Assembly (NCBI RefSeq): GCF_000025345.1
Contig: NC_013757.1
Location: forward strand, 2,728,001-2,792,000
DNA: 64,000 nucleotides
DNA from: Geodermatophilus obscurus DSM 43160
GTDB taxonomy: Bacteria; Actinomycetota; Actinomycetes; Mycobacteriales; Geodermatophilaceae
Reading direction: 5' to 3'
In this document: positions 8,312 to 16,976 of the stretch, one piece after another
Layout: each line of letters starts with the position of its first letter
How positions within the stretch are numbered: position 1 is the stretch's first letter
Notes under the pieces: generated by a model
What the model was told of the DNA's origin: nothing
The model's input: the letters and a program-made list of their open reading frames with translations, nothing else
Databases searched by the model: none
Made by a program: the position numbers and the translations under genes

Positions 8312-9745
8312 TCAGCCCGGCGCTGGAGTCGCGACTGGCCCGCCCAGCCGGGCGAGCGCGTCGAGGGCCTGTAGGGCGAGGGCGGTGAAGGGCGCGGTGG
8401 CGGCCAGGTGCAGCAGCCGGCGGCGGCCGGTGCGGGCGTGCCGTGCCGGGATGGGAGAGCAGTCGCAAGCGCAGCCGCTTGGGCTCCCAGCGGCGGGCCT
8501 CGTGGCCGGTCAGGGCGCGGGTCTGCATCCAGGCGACCAAATCAGCGGCGAGTGCCACGAGGGCGCACCAGATCTCGTTCTGGGCGAAGTCGTGCAGCGG
8601 CAGGTTGGTCAGGCCGGTGTCCTTGGCGGCGCGGATGCGGTCCTCGGCGCGGGCCCGGCGGCGGTGCCGCAGCTCCAGATCGGCCAGCTGCCCGCGAGCG
8701 GTGTTGGTGACAAAGGCGGTGATCCGCATGCCCTCGATGTCGGTGATCCGCAGCTGAGCGCCGGGGTGCGGGCGTTCCTTGCGCACGATCAGCCGCATCC
8801 CCGTAGGCCAGCTCGTGAGGTCGAACAGCCCGGTCACCTCAGCGACGAACGCGCCGGGACGGACCTGCCGATCGGCGTCGTAGGCCGGCGTCCACGCGTC
8901 GTCGGGGATGCTGGCCAACTTCTTCTGGATCGAGGCCAGGTCACCGGGCAGGGAGAACCCGACCGAGTAGGACAACCGGCGGCGGGTCAGCCAGGCAGCA
9001 GCTCATGGGTGCCGCCGGCCCCGTCGATGCGGACCAGCACGTTCTTCCCGGGACGTCGAGTGCCCGGCAGCTGGGCCAGTGCGGCCCGCAGCACGGCGAT
9101 GTGGTCGGTGACGGTGTTCGAGCCGGCGTTGCCCGCCCGCAGTCCGAACGCCAGCGGCTCTCCGGTCCCCTCGGACCCGTGGTCGACGAACGCCCACAGC
9201 GGATGAAAGCCGAAGCCGCGCTTGAGCGTCGGCGCCGCGGACTCCTTCTCCGAGTGTGCGGTGACCAGGGTGGCGTCCACGTCGATCATCAGCGGCCGGG
9301 AGGCGTTCGTGTCGTGGTCAGGGGCGTGGTCGCCGGCCAGCGACCAGGCCCTGGCCCGCGCGGTCGCCCGCGCCGAGGCGATCGCGGCCAACGCCGCCGG
9401 GGCATCGGCGGCCAGGCGATCGATCAGCCGGGACACCATCGGATCCGACGCCACCGGGCCGAACACCTCCGGCGCGGCCCGCAGCTGCGCCAGATCGGCC
9501 AGACAGTCTCCGCCGACCGCCAGGCTGACGGCCAGATCCAGCAGGATCTTGCCCGGATCATGGCGAGCCATCGGCCGCCGCCACGGCTCGAGCGCCTGAG
9601 CGAGCGCGGTGTCGAGACCGACGGCCTCCGCAGCGCGGAGCAGCAGGACCGCCCCGGCGTTCGGCACGACGCTCGACCCGTGCCCGTCGACGGTCAGACG
9701 CGGGTCGGCGGGCGGCCTGAACCGCGTGTCCGGCAGGACACACCG
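8312..9745 (-). pseudogene. IS1380-family transposase with two frameshifts
   Basis: The minus strand encodes an IS1380-type DDE transposase broken twice. The first part has AGAVLLLRAAEAVGLDTALA, MIDVDATLVTAHSEKE and VRIDGAGGTHELL. A one-base loss near 8995 shifts into RRRLSYSVGFSLPGDLA and the middle segment to WEPKRLRLRLLS. A one-base gain in the GGG at 8453-8455 shifts into ARTGRRRLLHLAATAPF and the stop at 8312. With both corrected the frame is continuous to about 9745, though the start codon is unclear. The segment 8131-8311 probably holds the element's left flank; I could not define its termini. Confidence 0.75.
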
Positions 9746-9810
9746 CGGGAACGATGCCAACCGGGGACTTCCCTGTGACCCGGAGCGACGGGCTGGCAGC
9801 ATGCCGCGGT

Positions 9811-11268
9811 GTGAGGCACGCCACAGTCATGCTCGCCGTCCTCAGTCTGCTTCTCGCCGGCGCCGGCGCCGGCGCCGCCCAGGCCGCGCCCGCGGACGGC
9901 CCGGTGCCCCCCGGTCCGGTGGCGCTGGACAACCCGAAGTTCTCCGCCAACGTGATGGCACCGCTGCAGGTGACCGACTGGGCGGCGTTCGAGGCCGAGC
10001 TCGAGACCGTGGCCGCTTACGGCGTGGACGCCGTGAGCGTCGACGTGTGGTGGGGGGACGTCGAGGGTGCGGCGGACAACCGGTTCGACTGGAGTTACTA
10101 CGACCGGGTCTTCGACCTGATCACGTCCAAGGGTCTGGACCTCGCGCCGATCCTGTCCTTCCACCAGGCCGGCGGCAACGTCGGTGACGACTACACCAGC
10201 CTGCTGCCGTCGTGGCTGTGGCCCAAGTACGCCGGCGTCAGCTACCACGGCATCCAGCTCGGCCCGACAGGACTCCAGCACCAGAGCGAGCAAGGGAACT
10301 ACAGCGCCGAGAGCGTGCAGGGCTGGGCCGACCAGGTGGTAACAGACGAGTACCGGGACTTCACCGAGGCGTTCGAGCAGCAGTACGGGGACGTCTACGC
10401 CGACGAGGTGGTGGAGGTCAACGTCTCGCTCGGTCCGTCCGGCGAGCTGAGGTACCCCTCCTACAACCAGCACGACGAGGGCACCGGTTACCCGAGCCGG
10501 GGCGCACTGCAGGCCTACTCCCCACTGGCCGTGCAGGACCTCCGCAGCCAGATGCTGCACCAGTACGGCTCCCTCGAGGCGATCAACCGCGCCTGGGGGA
10601 CCGACCTCGCGTCGGTGCAGGAGATCGGCCCGCCGGTGGACGCCGACGCCTTCTTCGCCGGCCTGGACTACCTGGACACGCAGTACGGCCGCGACTTCGT
10701 GGACTGGTACAACGGCTCGCTCGTTGAGCACGGTGAGCGCGTGCTGTGGACGGTCATCGGCTCCCTCGGCGAGGACTTCCCCGAGGCCGACATCGGCTAC
10801 AAGGTGCCGGGCATCCACTGGTCGATGACCAACCCCGCCCACCCGCGGGCCGCCGAGGTGACCACCGGCCTGATCCAGACCAGCGTCGACCTCGACTCCT
10901 GGGCGACCGGGCACGGCTACCAGCGGGTCGTCGAGCTGGCCAACCGGTTCGACGGCGGACCCCGCGAGGTGGTCATGCACTTCACCGCGCTGGAGATGGA
11001 CGACGACCCGGTGGAGCCCGCGTACTCGCTGGCGCAGACGCTGGTCGGCTGGATCGGCGACTACGCCTACCGCGCCGGCGTCGAGCTCAAGGGCGAGAAC
11101 GCGCTCGCCGGCGGGGTCGCGTCCGAGGAGGGCTGGGACAACATCAACGAGGCCTTCGAGACGTGGGGTTACCTCGGGCTGACCGTGCTCCGGATCGGTG
11201 ACGTCTCCTCGGGCACCGGGGCCCGCCGGTACGCCGAGTTCATCGCGACGTACAGCCCCGACATCTGA
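9811..11268 (+). CDS. Secreted beta-amylase, glycoside hydrolase family 14
   Basis: This 485-residue enzyme should release maltose from the non-reducing ends of starch or glycogen. A signal peptide (VRHATVMLAVLSLLLAGAGA, cleavage after AQA) leads into the GH14 barrel. HQAGGNVGD (His118) is the flexible-loop motif, normally with Cys where Ala stands here. SLGPSGELRYPSY carries the acid Glu212 and LKGENAL carries the base Glu429. No starch-binding domain follows. The GTG at 9811 fits the signal peptide best, although no SD is visible. Neighbours are broken transposases, so it is a lone cargo-like gene. Confidence 0.85.
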   Translation: MRHATVMLAVLSLLLAGAGAGAAQAAPADGPVPPGPVALDNPKFSANVMAPLQVTDWAAFEAELETVAAYGVDAVSVDVWWGDVEGAADNRFDWSYYDRVFDLITSKGLDLAPILSFHQAGGNVGDDYTSLLPSWLWPKYAGVSYHGIQLGPTGLQHQSEQGNYSAESVQGWADQVVTDEYRDFTEAFEQQYGDVYADEVVEVNVSLGPSGELRYPSYNQHDEGTGYPSRGALQAYSPLAVQDLRSQMLHQYGSLEAINRAWGTDLASVQEIGPPVDADAFFAGLDYLDTQYGRDFVDWYNGSLVEHGERVLWTVIGSLGEDFPEADIGYKVPGIHWSMTNPAHPRAAEVTTGLIQTSVDLDSWATGHGYQRVVELANRFDGGPREVVMHFTALEMDDDPVEPAYSLAQTLVGWIGDYAYRAGVELKGENALAGGVASEEGWDNINEAFETWGYLGLTVLRIGDVSSGTGARRYAEFIATYSPDI

Positions 11269-12045
11269 CCCCCCGGCGGCGGCACTGCTCCAGTGCGGTC
11301 AGTGCGGTCGGCCGGATAGCAGGGACCGCCGGTGGCCGTTGAGAGGGACTGCTACCGGTTCAGTTGACTGCGTGCCTGTGGGGCTGCGGCCCGCGCTGGC
11401 AGAACAAGATCCGCGCGGGAACGAAGGCTACTTGGGCGGTGGCCGGGCAGCCAGATTAGACGTGTCCTAACCGTCACTTTGACCTGGCACTGGCCGCCGC
11501 GTTGCGGGCAGCCGACCGGGCGTGCAGGCGGAGGCGGTTGGCCGGATGTTGCTCGTAGAGGAGCTCGGGCGCGACGGCTCGGTGTGGACCTTGCAGCCCG
11601 CCGCGCTGGCGCGGCGGGCGCCGGGCGGTCGCCGTCCCCGCGTAAACGAGGGGGACGAGGGCTGGTAGACACCGATCCGCTCGAGCACCTGCTCCATGCC
11701 CATGGCGTAGTCCTCGACCTCGGTGACGTTCTCGGCCGTCGCACGACCGTCATCGGCCCGATTGCCACAGTCGGGCGGACACGCCGCAGCCAAGGAGAAT
11801 AGCTGCGGCTGTAGTACTGAATCTAGTGCCCGTCGACCGGCCGCGGCGTCCACCTCAGCGCTGACCCGGCATCCGCGGAACTGCGATCCGGCCGCGGCGC
11901 CGTTGCCAGCCAGGAGGGTGCGTCAGGACGGACGACGCCACCCCTGTGACCGCGTCACGGTTACCACGTCCCGGCACACGGATTGGGCAGACAATAAGAC
12001 CTTCCCCGGAAGGCTTGACAGGCCGGTTTGACCTGCGAGAACGCA
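11269..12045. other. Gene-poor stretch without recognisable coding content
   Basis: Short open frames exist on both strands, for example 11467-11853 on the minus strand, but none has a good start signal or a family I recognise. Base composition is uneven, as in worn insertion regions. The stretch from here to the subtilase start contains only the tRNA-Gly fragment described separately. Confidence 0.4.
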
Positions 12046-12091
12046 TGGAGCGGGTGACGGGAACCGAACCCGCATGGCCAGCTCGGGAGGC
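12046..12091 (-). other. tRNA-Gly(CCC) 3'-half fragment, candidate attachment site
   Basis: Read on the minus strand, these 46 nt give an anticodon loop CTCCCGA (anticodon CCC), the 3' anticodon stem GCTGG, a T arm GCGGG-TTCGGTT-CCCGT, acceptor strand CACCCGC, T and CCA. The 5' half of the tRNA is absent: the bases where the pairing CCAGC should be read TCCGC. A fragment that starts at the anticodon loop and ends at CCA is what tyrosine-recombinase integration into a tRNA gene leaves behind. The T loop has G where the invariant A58 should be, so the copy is also mutated. Confidence 0.6.
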
Positions 12092-12309
12092 GGACCCTGT
12101 GGAGTTGTCTGCACTGGTCCAGGACTTGCAGGACCCTCTAATCCGCCGGTTGCCAGAATGCTGCAGGTCATCGCCTGAGCGAGGTGCTGTTCCCACCTGT
12201 CTGTCACGCGTGGTCGCGGGAGCTCAGGTGATGACGTGGTGACGGCGCCGTGATGCCTTGTCCGAATCCTCGCTGGATACGCGCACGGACCAGTTTGAGA
12301 GGATCAACC

Positions 12310-14442
12310 ATGACGAGCGATGTGACCCCTGAGGGAGCGCGTGAGGACAGGCAGCGGTCGTACTGGGCCGCCGGCGATCGGGTGGAGCTTAACCCGTCGT
12401 CGGTTTTCGTCGCCGTCCGCGAGGCACCGGGCGAGGAGCAGGGAACGGCGGCCGTCGCCGAGCGGATGGCCGGGATGGCCGGGGCCGGGCAGGTGATCCC
12501 GCTACCGGATCGAGGTCTCGTGCTCGTTCGAGCCGAGAGCGGCCCGGCCACCGCCACCCGCTCGACGGAGGGGCTCCGCCTAGCCGTTGAGCAGGACCAG
12601 CACGTCGCCAGCGGGCCCACCGTGTTCGAAACGGCCAGTGCTCCCGGCGTCTACCTCGTGCCCGCCGGCGAGGTGATCGTGAAGTTCCGCGAGGGCACGG
12701 ACGGCGATGCCGCCCAGGCCGTCCTGGCCCGTCACGGCGCCACCGTGGTGCAGACCGATCACCCGGAGCCCGGCGCCCTCATCGTGCACGTGGACGACGA
12801 CGACTCGGCCCTCGACGCGGCCAACGCCCTCCACGACGAGGAGCTCGTCGAGTACGCCGAGCCCAACTTCGTGCAGATCACCCGGCCTCCCGGCCCCGCC
12901 AGCCAGCTCCTCAACGGCGTGTCCGCTCCGGCGCGTCCAGTCGACGACCTGAGCGCGCTCGTGAGCACGGACCGCGCAACCCGGGACGGCCGGCTCGCCG
13001 ACCCCGGGTTCGTCTCCCAGTGGGGGCTGACCAAGATTCGTGCTACCGAGGCATGGGACATCACGACCGGCAGCAGTGCGGTCAGCGTCGCGGTGATCGA
13101 CGAGGGGAACGACCTCACCCACGAGGACATCTCCTATCGCCTGCTCGGTTTCGACGCCTACGACGGCGACAACGACCCGACCCCCAGCGGCAACGACGCC
13201 CACGGAACGGCGTGCGGCGGGATCGTGTCGATGAGGAAGGACAACGACAAGGGCGGCGTCGGGGTGGCACCGAGCTCACCCGTGCTTCCCGTGCGCATCG
13301 CCAAGGGCGTCGGAGGTGGCGACTGGGACACCGACAGCGCCAAGGTCGCCAACGGCATCCGGACCGCGGTGGACCGGGGGGCCGACGTCCTGTCGAACAG
13401 CTACCGCGTGGCGCCCAGCACGGCGGTGGCCAACGCCTTCCAGTACGCGGCCACGAACGGCCGTGGAGGCCTCGGCTGCGCCATGGCGGCGGCCGCCGGC
13501 AACGACGACGTGCTCGGCGTCATCTTCCCGGCCCGGCTGTCGCCGTCCGTCAGGGGACTCCTGGCCGTTGGGGCCTCAAACGAGTGGGACCAGCGCAAGA
13601 GCAAGACCAGCCTCGACGGAGAGACCTGGTGGGGCTCGAACTGGGGACCGGAGGTCGACATCGTCGCCCCCGGTGTGCACATCTACACAACCGACATCAC
13701 GGGCGGAGCCGGCTACGGCGGCGGCAACTATGTGACCGACTTCAACGGCACGTCGTCCGCCACTCCCCACGTCGCCGGAGTCGCCGCTCTGATCCTCTCA
13801 GTCGACCCCCAGCTGCGCGGCTGGGAGGTCGAGGACATCCTCAAGCTGACCGCACGCGATCTCGGCACGCCCGGCCGGGATCAGTTCACCGGCTTCGGAC
13901 GCGTCGACGCTCGCGCCGCCCTCGAGGCGGCCAGTCGGCTCTGGTGCGAGGTCGTCCCGGCGGTCGAATTCATCTCTGGCAAGGCGTTTATGCGGGTCAA
14001 CGCTCGCCTCTACAACCCGGGGATCAACACCGTGCGAGTCGACTCGTTCACCCTGACCTCCCACACGGCCGACGGGGCAAACGAGATCGACCGGTTCGAG
14101 TACCGGCCCAACCCAGGTGACGTCCTCCTGCCGCGCAGCGGCCAGGACGTGCGGTTCAACCAGCTGCTGCTCAAGGCCAACGGAACGCCTGATGCATGGT
14201 CCTACCGGTGGGCCGCGAGTTGGACCTACACGTTCTGGCGGCCCTCGACCCCCGGATTCCCGCTCAATGTCGGCATGGTGAGCCTCGACGAGGCCATGGC
14301 CGGACCCCAGGGCCGAGGCGAGGGTCAGTCGCGGGACGAGTCCAGCGGCTCGGTGGCAGCCACGCAGGACGGTGCTGTCTCGGCCGCGGATGAGGCCGTC
14401 CGCCTGACCGGCAAGCGCACCATCACCATCACCATCGACTGA
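12310..14442 (+). CDS. Subtilisin-like serine protease (S8) without signal peptide
   Basis: This 710-residue peptidase has an unusual N-terminal region (1-115), then a propeptide-like segment (about 118-200: VIVKFREGTDGDAAQAVLAR ending LVEYAEPNFVQ), and an S8 catalytic domain (about 235-540). The triad is Asp264 in AVIDEGND, His298 in DAHGTACGG and Ser482 in NGTSSATPHVAG, with Asn398 (AAAGNDD) for the oxyanion hole. A beta-rich extension (about 545-660) and an acidic tail follow. The ATG at 12310 has GAGAGGA at a good distance. No signal peptide or membrane anchor is seen, so export is unclear. A strong hairpin follows the stop. Confidence 0.85.
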   Translation: MTSDVTPEGAREDRQRSYWAAGDRVELNPSSVFVAVREAPGEEQGTAAVAERMAGMAGAGQVIPLPDRGLVLVRAESGPATATRSTEGLRLAVEQDQHVASGPTVFETASAPGVYLVPAGEVIVKFREGTDGDAAQAVLARHGATVVQTDHPEPGALIVHVDDDDSALDAANALHDEELVEYAEPNFVQITRPPGPASQLLNGVSAPARPVDDLSALVSTDRATRDGRLADPGFVSQWGLTKIRATEAWDITTGSSAVSVAVIDEGNDLTHEDISYRLLGFDAYDGDNDPTPSGNDAHGTACGGIVSMRKDNDKGGVGVAPSSPVLPVRIAKGVGGGDWDTDSAKVANGIRTAVDRGADVLSNSYRVAPSTAVANAFQYAATNGRGGLGCAMAAAAGNDDVLGVIFPARLSPSVRGLLAVGASNEWDQRKSKTSLDGETWWGSNWGPEVDIVAPGVHIYTTDITGGAGYGGGNYVTDFNGTSSATPHVAGVAALILSVDPQLRGWEVEDILKLTARDLGTPGRDQFTGFGRVDARAALEAASRLWCEVVPAVEFISGKAFMRVNARLYNPGINTVRVDSFTLTSHTADGANEIDRFEYRPNPGDVLLPRSGQDVRFNQLLLKANGTPDAWSYRWAASWTYTFWRPSTPGFPLNVGMVSLDEAMAGPQGRGEGQSRDESSGSVAATQDGAVSAADEAVRLTGKRTITITID

Positions 14443-14470
14443 TCCTGACCGGCCCGTCAGAAGCCGAAGG

Positions 14471-14510
14471 GGTGGGGGCCGAGCCTGCGCTTCGCGGCTC
14501 GGCCCCCACC
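14471..14510 (+). terminator. Rho-independent-type hairpin after the subtilase gene
   Basis: A 15-bp perfect stem (14471-14485 with 14496-14510) encloses a 10-nt loop, starting 28 bp after the stop codon. No long T run follows, as is usual in actinobacteria. The rest of 14443-14742 shows no gene. Confidence 0.75.
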
Positions 14511-14742
14511 GTTCTTCCTCCAGTCCGCGGGCTCAGTGGACCAATCGACACGCAGGCAAACTGCGGCTACTCGTCATCCTCTTCTTCGTCGTCATCAGCG
14601 ACGGCGACAGGGGGAGCGGACGGGATAGCGGGGAGCGCATTTGGAGACGCCCCGTGGCTGCACGGGCGTACTTGACGACGCCGTCATGCAGCCGACTCCG
14701 GTCCGAGCCGGAAACCACAACTGGGCGGGCGGAGTCGACAGG

Positions 14743-15129
14743 GTCACCGAGGTCAAGCTCGACGAACGCCAGGTGCTCATGGCCGTCCTCGACCACGACG
14801 CCGAGCTGCTCGCCGACCGTCCCGGGTTGCTGCTCATTGCCGACAAGGGCTACGTCTCCGCCGAGCTCGACCGCTACCTGACCGACCACGGCATCGGCTT
14901 GCTACGCCCGTCCTACCGCAACCGCACGCCCCGCCCCGGACAGCGGCTGCTCGCGCCGATCCGCCAGCTCATCGAATCGGTCCACGACACGCTCAAAGGC
15001 CAGCTCGACCTGGAACTGCACGGCGGCCGCAGCCTGGCCGGGGTCACCGCCCGGGTCGCCCAGCGCCTGCTCGCCCTGACCGCCGCGATCTGGCACAACC
15101 GCGCCACCGGCCAGCCCGTCACAAGGTGA
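14743..15129 (+). pseudogene. IS982-family transposase, 3' fragment
   Basis: The frame reads EVKLDERQVLMAVLDHDAEL, then LLLIADKGYVSAELDRYLTD, LLRPSYRNRTPRPG, IESVHDTLKGQLDLELHGGR and IWHNRATGQPV, the C-terminal half of an IS982-type transposase. The Asp of ADKGY and the Glu of IESVHD are candidate catalytic residues. The N-terminal third is missing: sequence upstream of 14743 does not continue the family. No transposition is expected from this copy. Confidence 0.7.
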
Positions 15130-15161
15130 CGTCCCGCTGAGTGGTGGATGTAGTCCTCACC

Positions 15162-16469
15162 GTGTTGGTCAGCGGTGTGGTGACTATGACGCGATCAGGG
15201 CCGGCTGCGCCACCTCCTCCGCCGAGTCACTGCGGCTGGCGAGCAGGGCCATGGAGCTCTCGGCGAGGTAGCGGCGGTCGGAGACCTGCCACTCGTCGTG
15301 CGCCTCGACCAGTACCGCGCCGGCCAGGCGCAGCAGGGCGGCGGGGTTGGGAAAGACCCCGACGACGTCGGTGCGCCGCTTGATCTCCTTGTTCAGCCGT
15401 TCCAGCGGATTGGTCGACCAGATCTTCTTCCAGTGCGCCACCGGGAAGGCGGTGAAGGCCAGCAGGTCGTCGGCAGCCTCGTGCAGCATGGCCTCGACCT
15501 GGGGGAACTGGCGGCCCAGCATGCCGGCGATCACGTCGAGCTGGGAGCGCACGTGCTCGGCGTCGGGCTGGGCGAAGACGGTGCGGATCGCCGCGGCGAC
15601 CATCTCGCTGTTGCCGCGCGGGACGCGGGCGAGCACGTTGCGCATGAAGTGCACCCGGCACCTTTGCCAACTGGCGCCGAGCAGCACCGCGCCGATGGCG
15701 GCCTTGAGCCCGGTGTGCGCGTCGGAGATGACCAGCTGGGGGCCGGCCAGCCCGCGGGCCTTCAGCGAGCGCAGGAACGCCGTCCAGAACGCGCCGTCCT
15801 CCGAATCGCCGACGGCGAAGCCGAGCACCTCCCGGTGGCCGTCGGCGGCCACGCCGGTGGCGATGACCACGGCCTGGGAGACCACCCGCCGGTTCACCCG
15901 TGCCTTGCAGTAGGTGGCGTCGAGGAACACGTACGGGAAGGCCTGCTCGGCCAGTGAACGGTCCTGAAAAGAGCTGACCTCGGCATCGAGGTCGGCGCAG
16001 ATCCGGGAGACCTCGGACTTGGAAATGCCGGTGTCGGCGCCCAACGCCCGCACCAGGTCATCGACCTTCCGCGTGCTCACCCCGTGCAGGTAGGCCTCCA
16101 TGACCACGGCGAACAGCGCCTGGTCGATCCGCCGCCGGCGTTCCAGCAGCGAGGGGAAGAACGACCCGGCGCGCAGCTTGGGGATCCGCAGCTCCAGATC
16201 CCCGGCCGTCGTGGACAGGGTGCGGGGGCGGGAGCCGTTGCGCTGGGCGGTGCGACCCTCGGTGCGCTCGTGCGGCGCCGCCCCGATCACCGCGGTCAGC
16301 TCGGCCTCGATCAACGCCTGGTAGATCGTGGTGGCCGCCGACCGGATGCGGTCGTCGACATCGGCTGCCTTGAGTGCGTCGAGCACCTCGAGCAGGGCAG
16401 ACTGGTCCAGGGCCATCGTGTGCTGTGTCCTTCCGCGAGAACCATTGGCGTGGTCTCGCTGACCATCAC
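15162..16469 (-). mobile_element. IS256-family insertion sequence, ends approximate
   Basis: GTGTTGGTCAGCG at 15162-15174 and the reverse complement of 16457-16469 (GTGATGGTCAGCG) agree at 12 of 13 bases and lie outside the single transposase ORF, as terminal repeats would. The true tips may extend further out. The element sits between an IS982 fragment and a truncated gene at 16505, so it probably entered existing accessory DNA. Confidence 0.6.
15184..16416 (-). CDS. IS256-family (mutator-type) transposase
   Basis: This complete 410-residue transposase moves its own element by a copy-out mechanism. The DDE core is visible: Asp in YVFLDATYCKARV, Asp in LVISDAHTGLKAAI and Glu in STNPLERLNKEIKRR. 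Between the last two lies the usual helical insertion with WQRCRVHFMRNVLARVP. The ATG at 16416 begins MALDQSALLEVL and has GGAAGG upstream; an upstream in-frame extension of 27 residues is unlikely. No disruption is seen, so it is probably functional. Confidence 0.9.
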   Translation of the reverse strand: MALDQSALLEVLDALKAADVDDRIRSAATTIYQALIEAELTAVIGAAPHERTEGRTAQRNGSRPRTLSTTAGDLELRIPKLRAGSFFPSLLERRRRIDQALFAVVMEAYLHGVSTRKVDDLVRALGADTGISKSEVSRICADLDAEVSSFQDRSLAEQAFPYVFLDATYCKARVNRRVVSQAVVIATGVAADGHREVLGFAVGDSEDGAFWTAFLRSLKARGLAGPQLVISDAHTGLKAAIGAVLLGASWQRCRVHFMRNVLARVPRGNSEMVAAAIRTVFAQPDAEHVRSQLDVIAGMLGRQFPQVEAMLHEAADDLLAFTAFPVAHWKKIWSTNPLERLNKEIKRRTDVVGVFPNPAALLRLAGAVLVEAHDEWQVSDRRYLAESSMALLASRSDSAEEVAQPALIAS

Positions 16470-16504
16470 ACGATGGCCCCTTCGCGTGGTCCTCCACGCG
16501 AGCG

Positions 16505-16972
16505 GTGACCTGGACTTACACCACCAGCGGGGACGTCACCGAAGGGGTCATCGGCGCCTGTACCGGAGGAGTGATCCCCGACGCGCTGCTCTACGAGGTG
16601 CTGCCACTGGGTCCTGCGGGCCGAGAGCTGCACGCCCGCTTGCGGGGAGCAGACGACCCGGACGACGACGACCTAGCGGAGAGCACGTATGCCGTGGAGT
16701 TCGAGGACACCCGCAAGGCCGACGACGGCCTCCGCTCCAAGGTCCTCCGGCTGGAGGCCGTGAGCGACCAGCTGCGCGCCGCCCGGGCCGTGCTGTGGGT
16801 GGTCCGGACACGGGAGGTGGCCGACCGCCTCCGGGACCTGGGCGTGGACGGAGATCGGCGCCCCACGCAGGTTCTCGTCCCGGCTCGTTCAGTTGGCCTC
16901 GACGGCGAGGACCTTGGGCCTGTCCGGCGCCCGTGGTGGGTCACGCGGGTTCCTCCCGACGGAGGGACCTGA
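16505..16972 (+). CDS. Uncharacterised protein, probably 5'-truncated by the IS256 element
   Basis: The 155-residue frame begins at GTG 16505, just outside the IS256 end, and stops 4 bp before the convergent integrase gene. IPDALLYEVLPLG, then TYAVEFEDTRKADDGLRSKV and AVLWVVRTREVADRLRDLG, recalls the C-terminal nuclease-like part of replication-relaxation proteins of mobile elements, where an acidic residue and a lysine flank similar strands. That link is weak. No SD precedes the GTG, so the visible frame is probably the 3' end of a longer gene cut by the insertion. Confidence 0.4.
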   Translation: MTWTYTTSGDVTEGVIGACTGGVIPDALLYEVLPLGPAGRELHARLRGADDPDDDDLAESTYAVEFEDTRKADDGLRSKVLRLEAVSDQLRAARAVLWVVRTREVADRLRDLGVDGDRRPTQVLVPARSVGLDGEDLGPVRRPWWVTRVPPDGGT

Positions 16973-16976
16973 GCGG

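Noticed and set aside
11467-11853. Minus-strand frame of 128 codons in the gene-poor stretch
   Set aside because: No start signal, no recognisable domain and a composition typical of chance frames. A short helical segment (TEVEDYAMGMEQVLERIGVY) was considered but could not be assigned.
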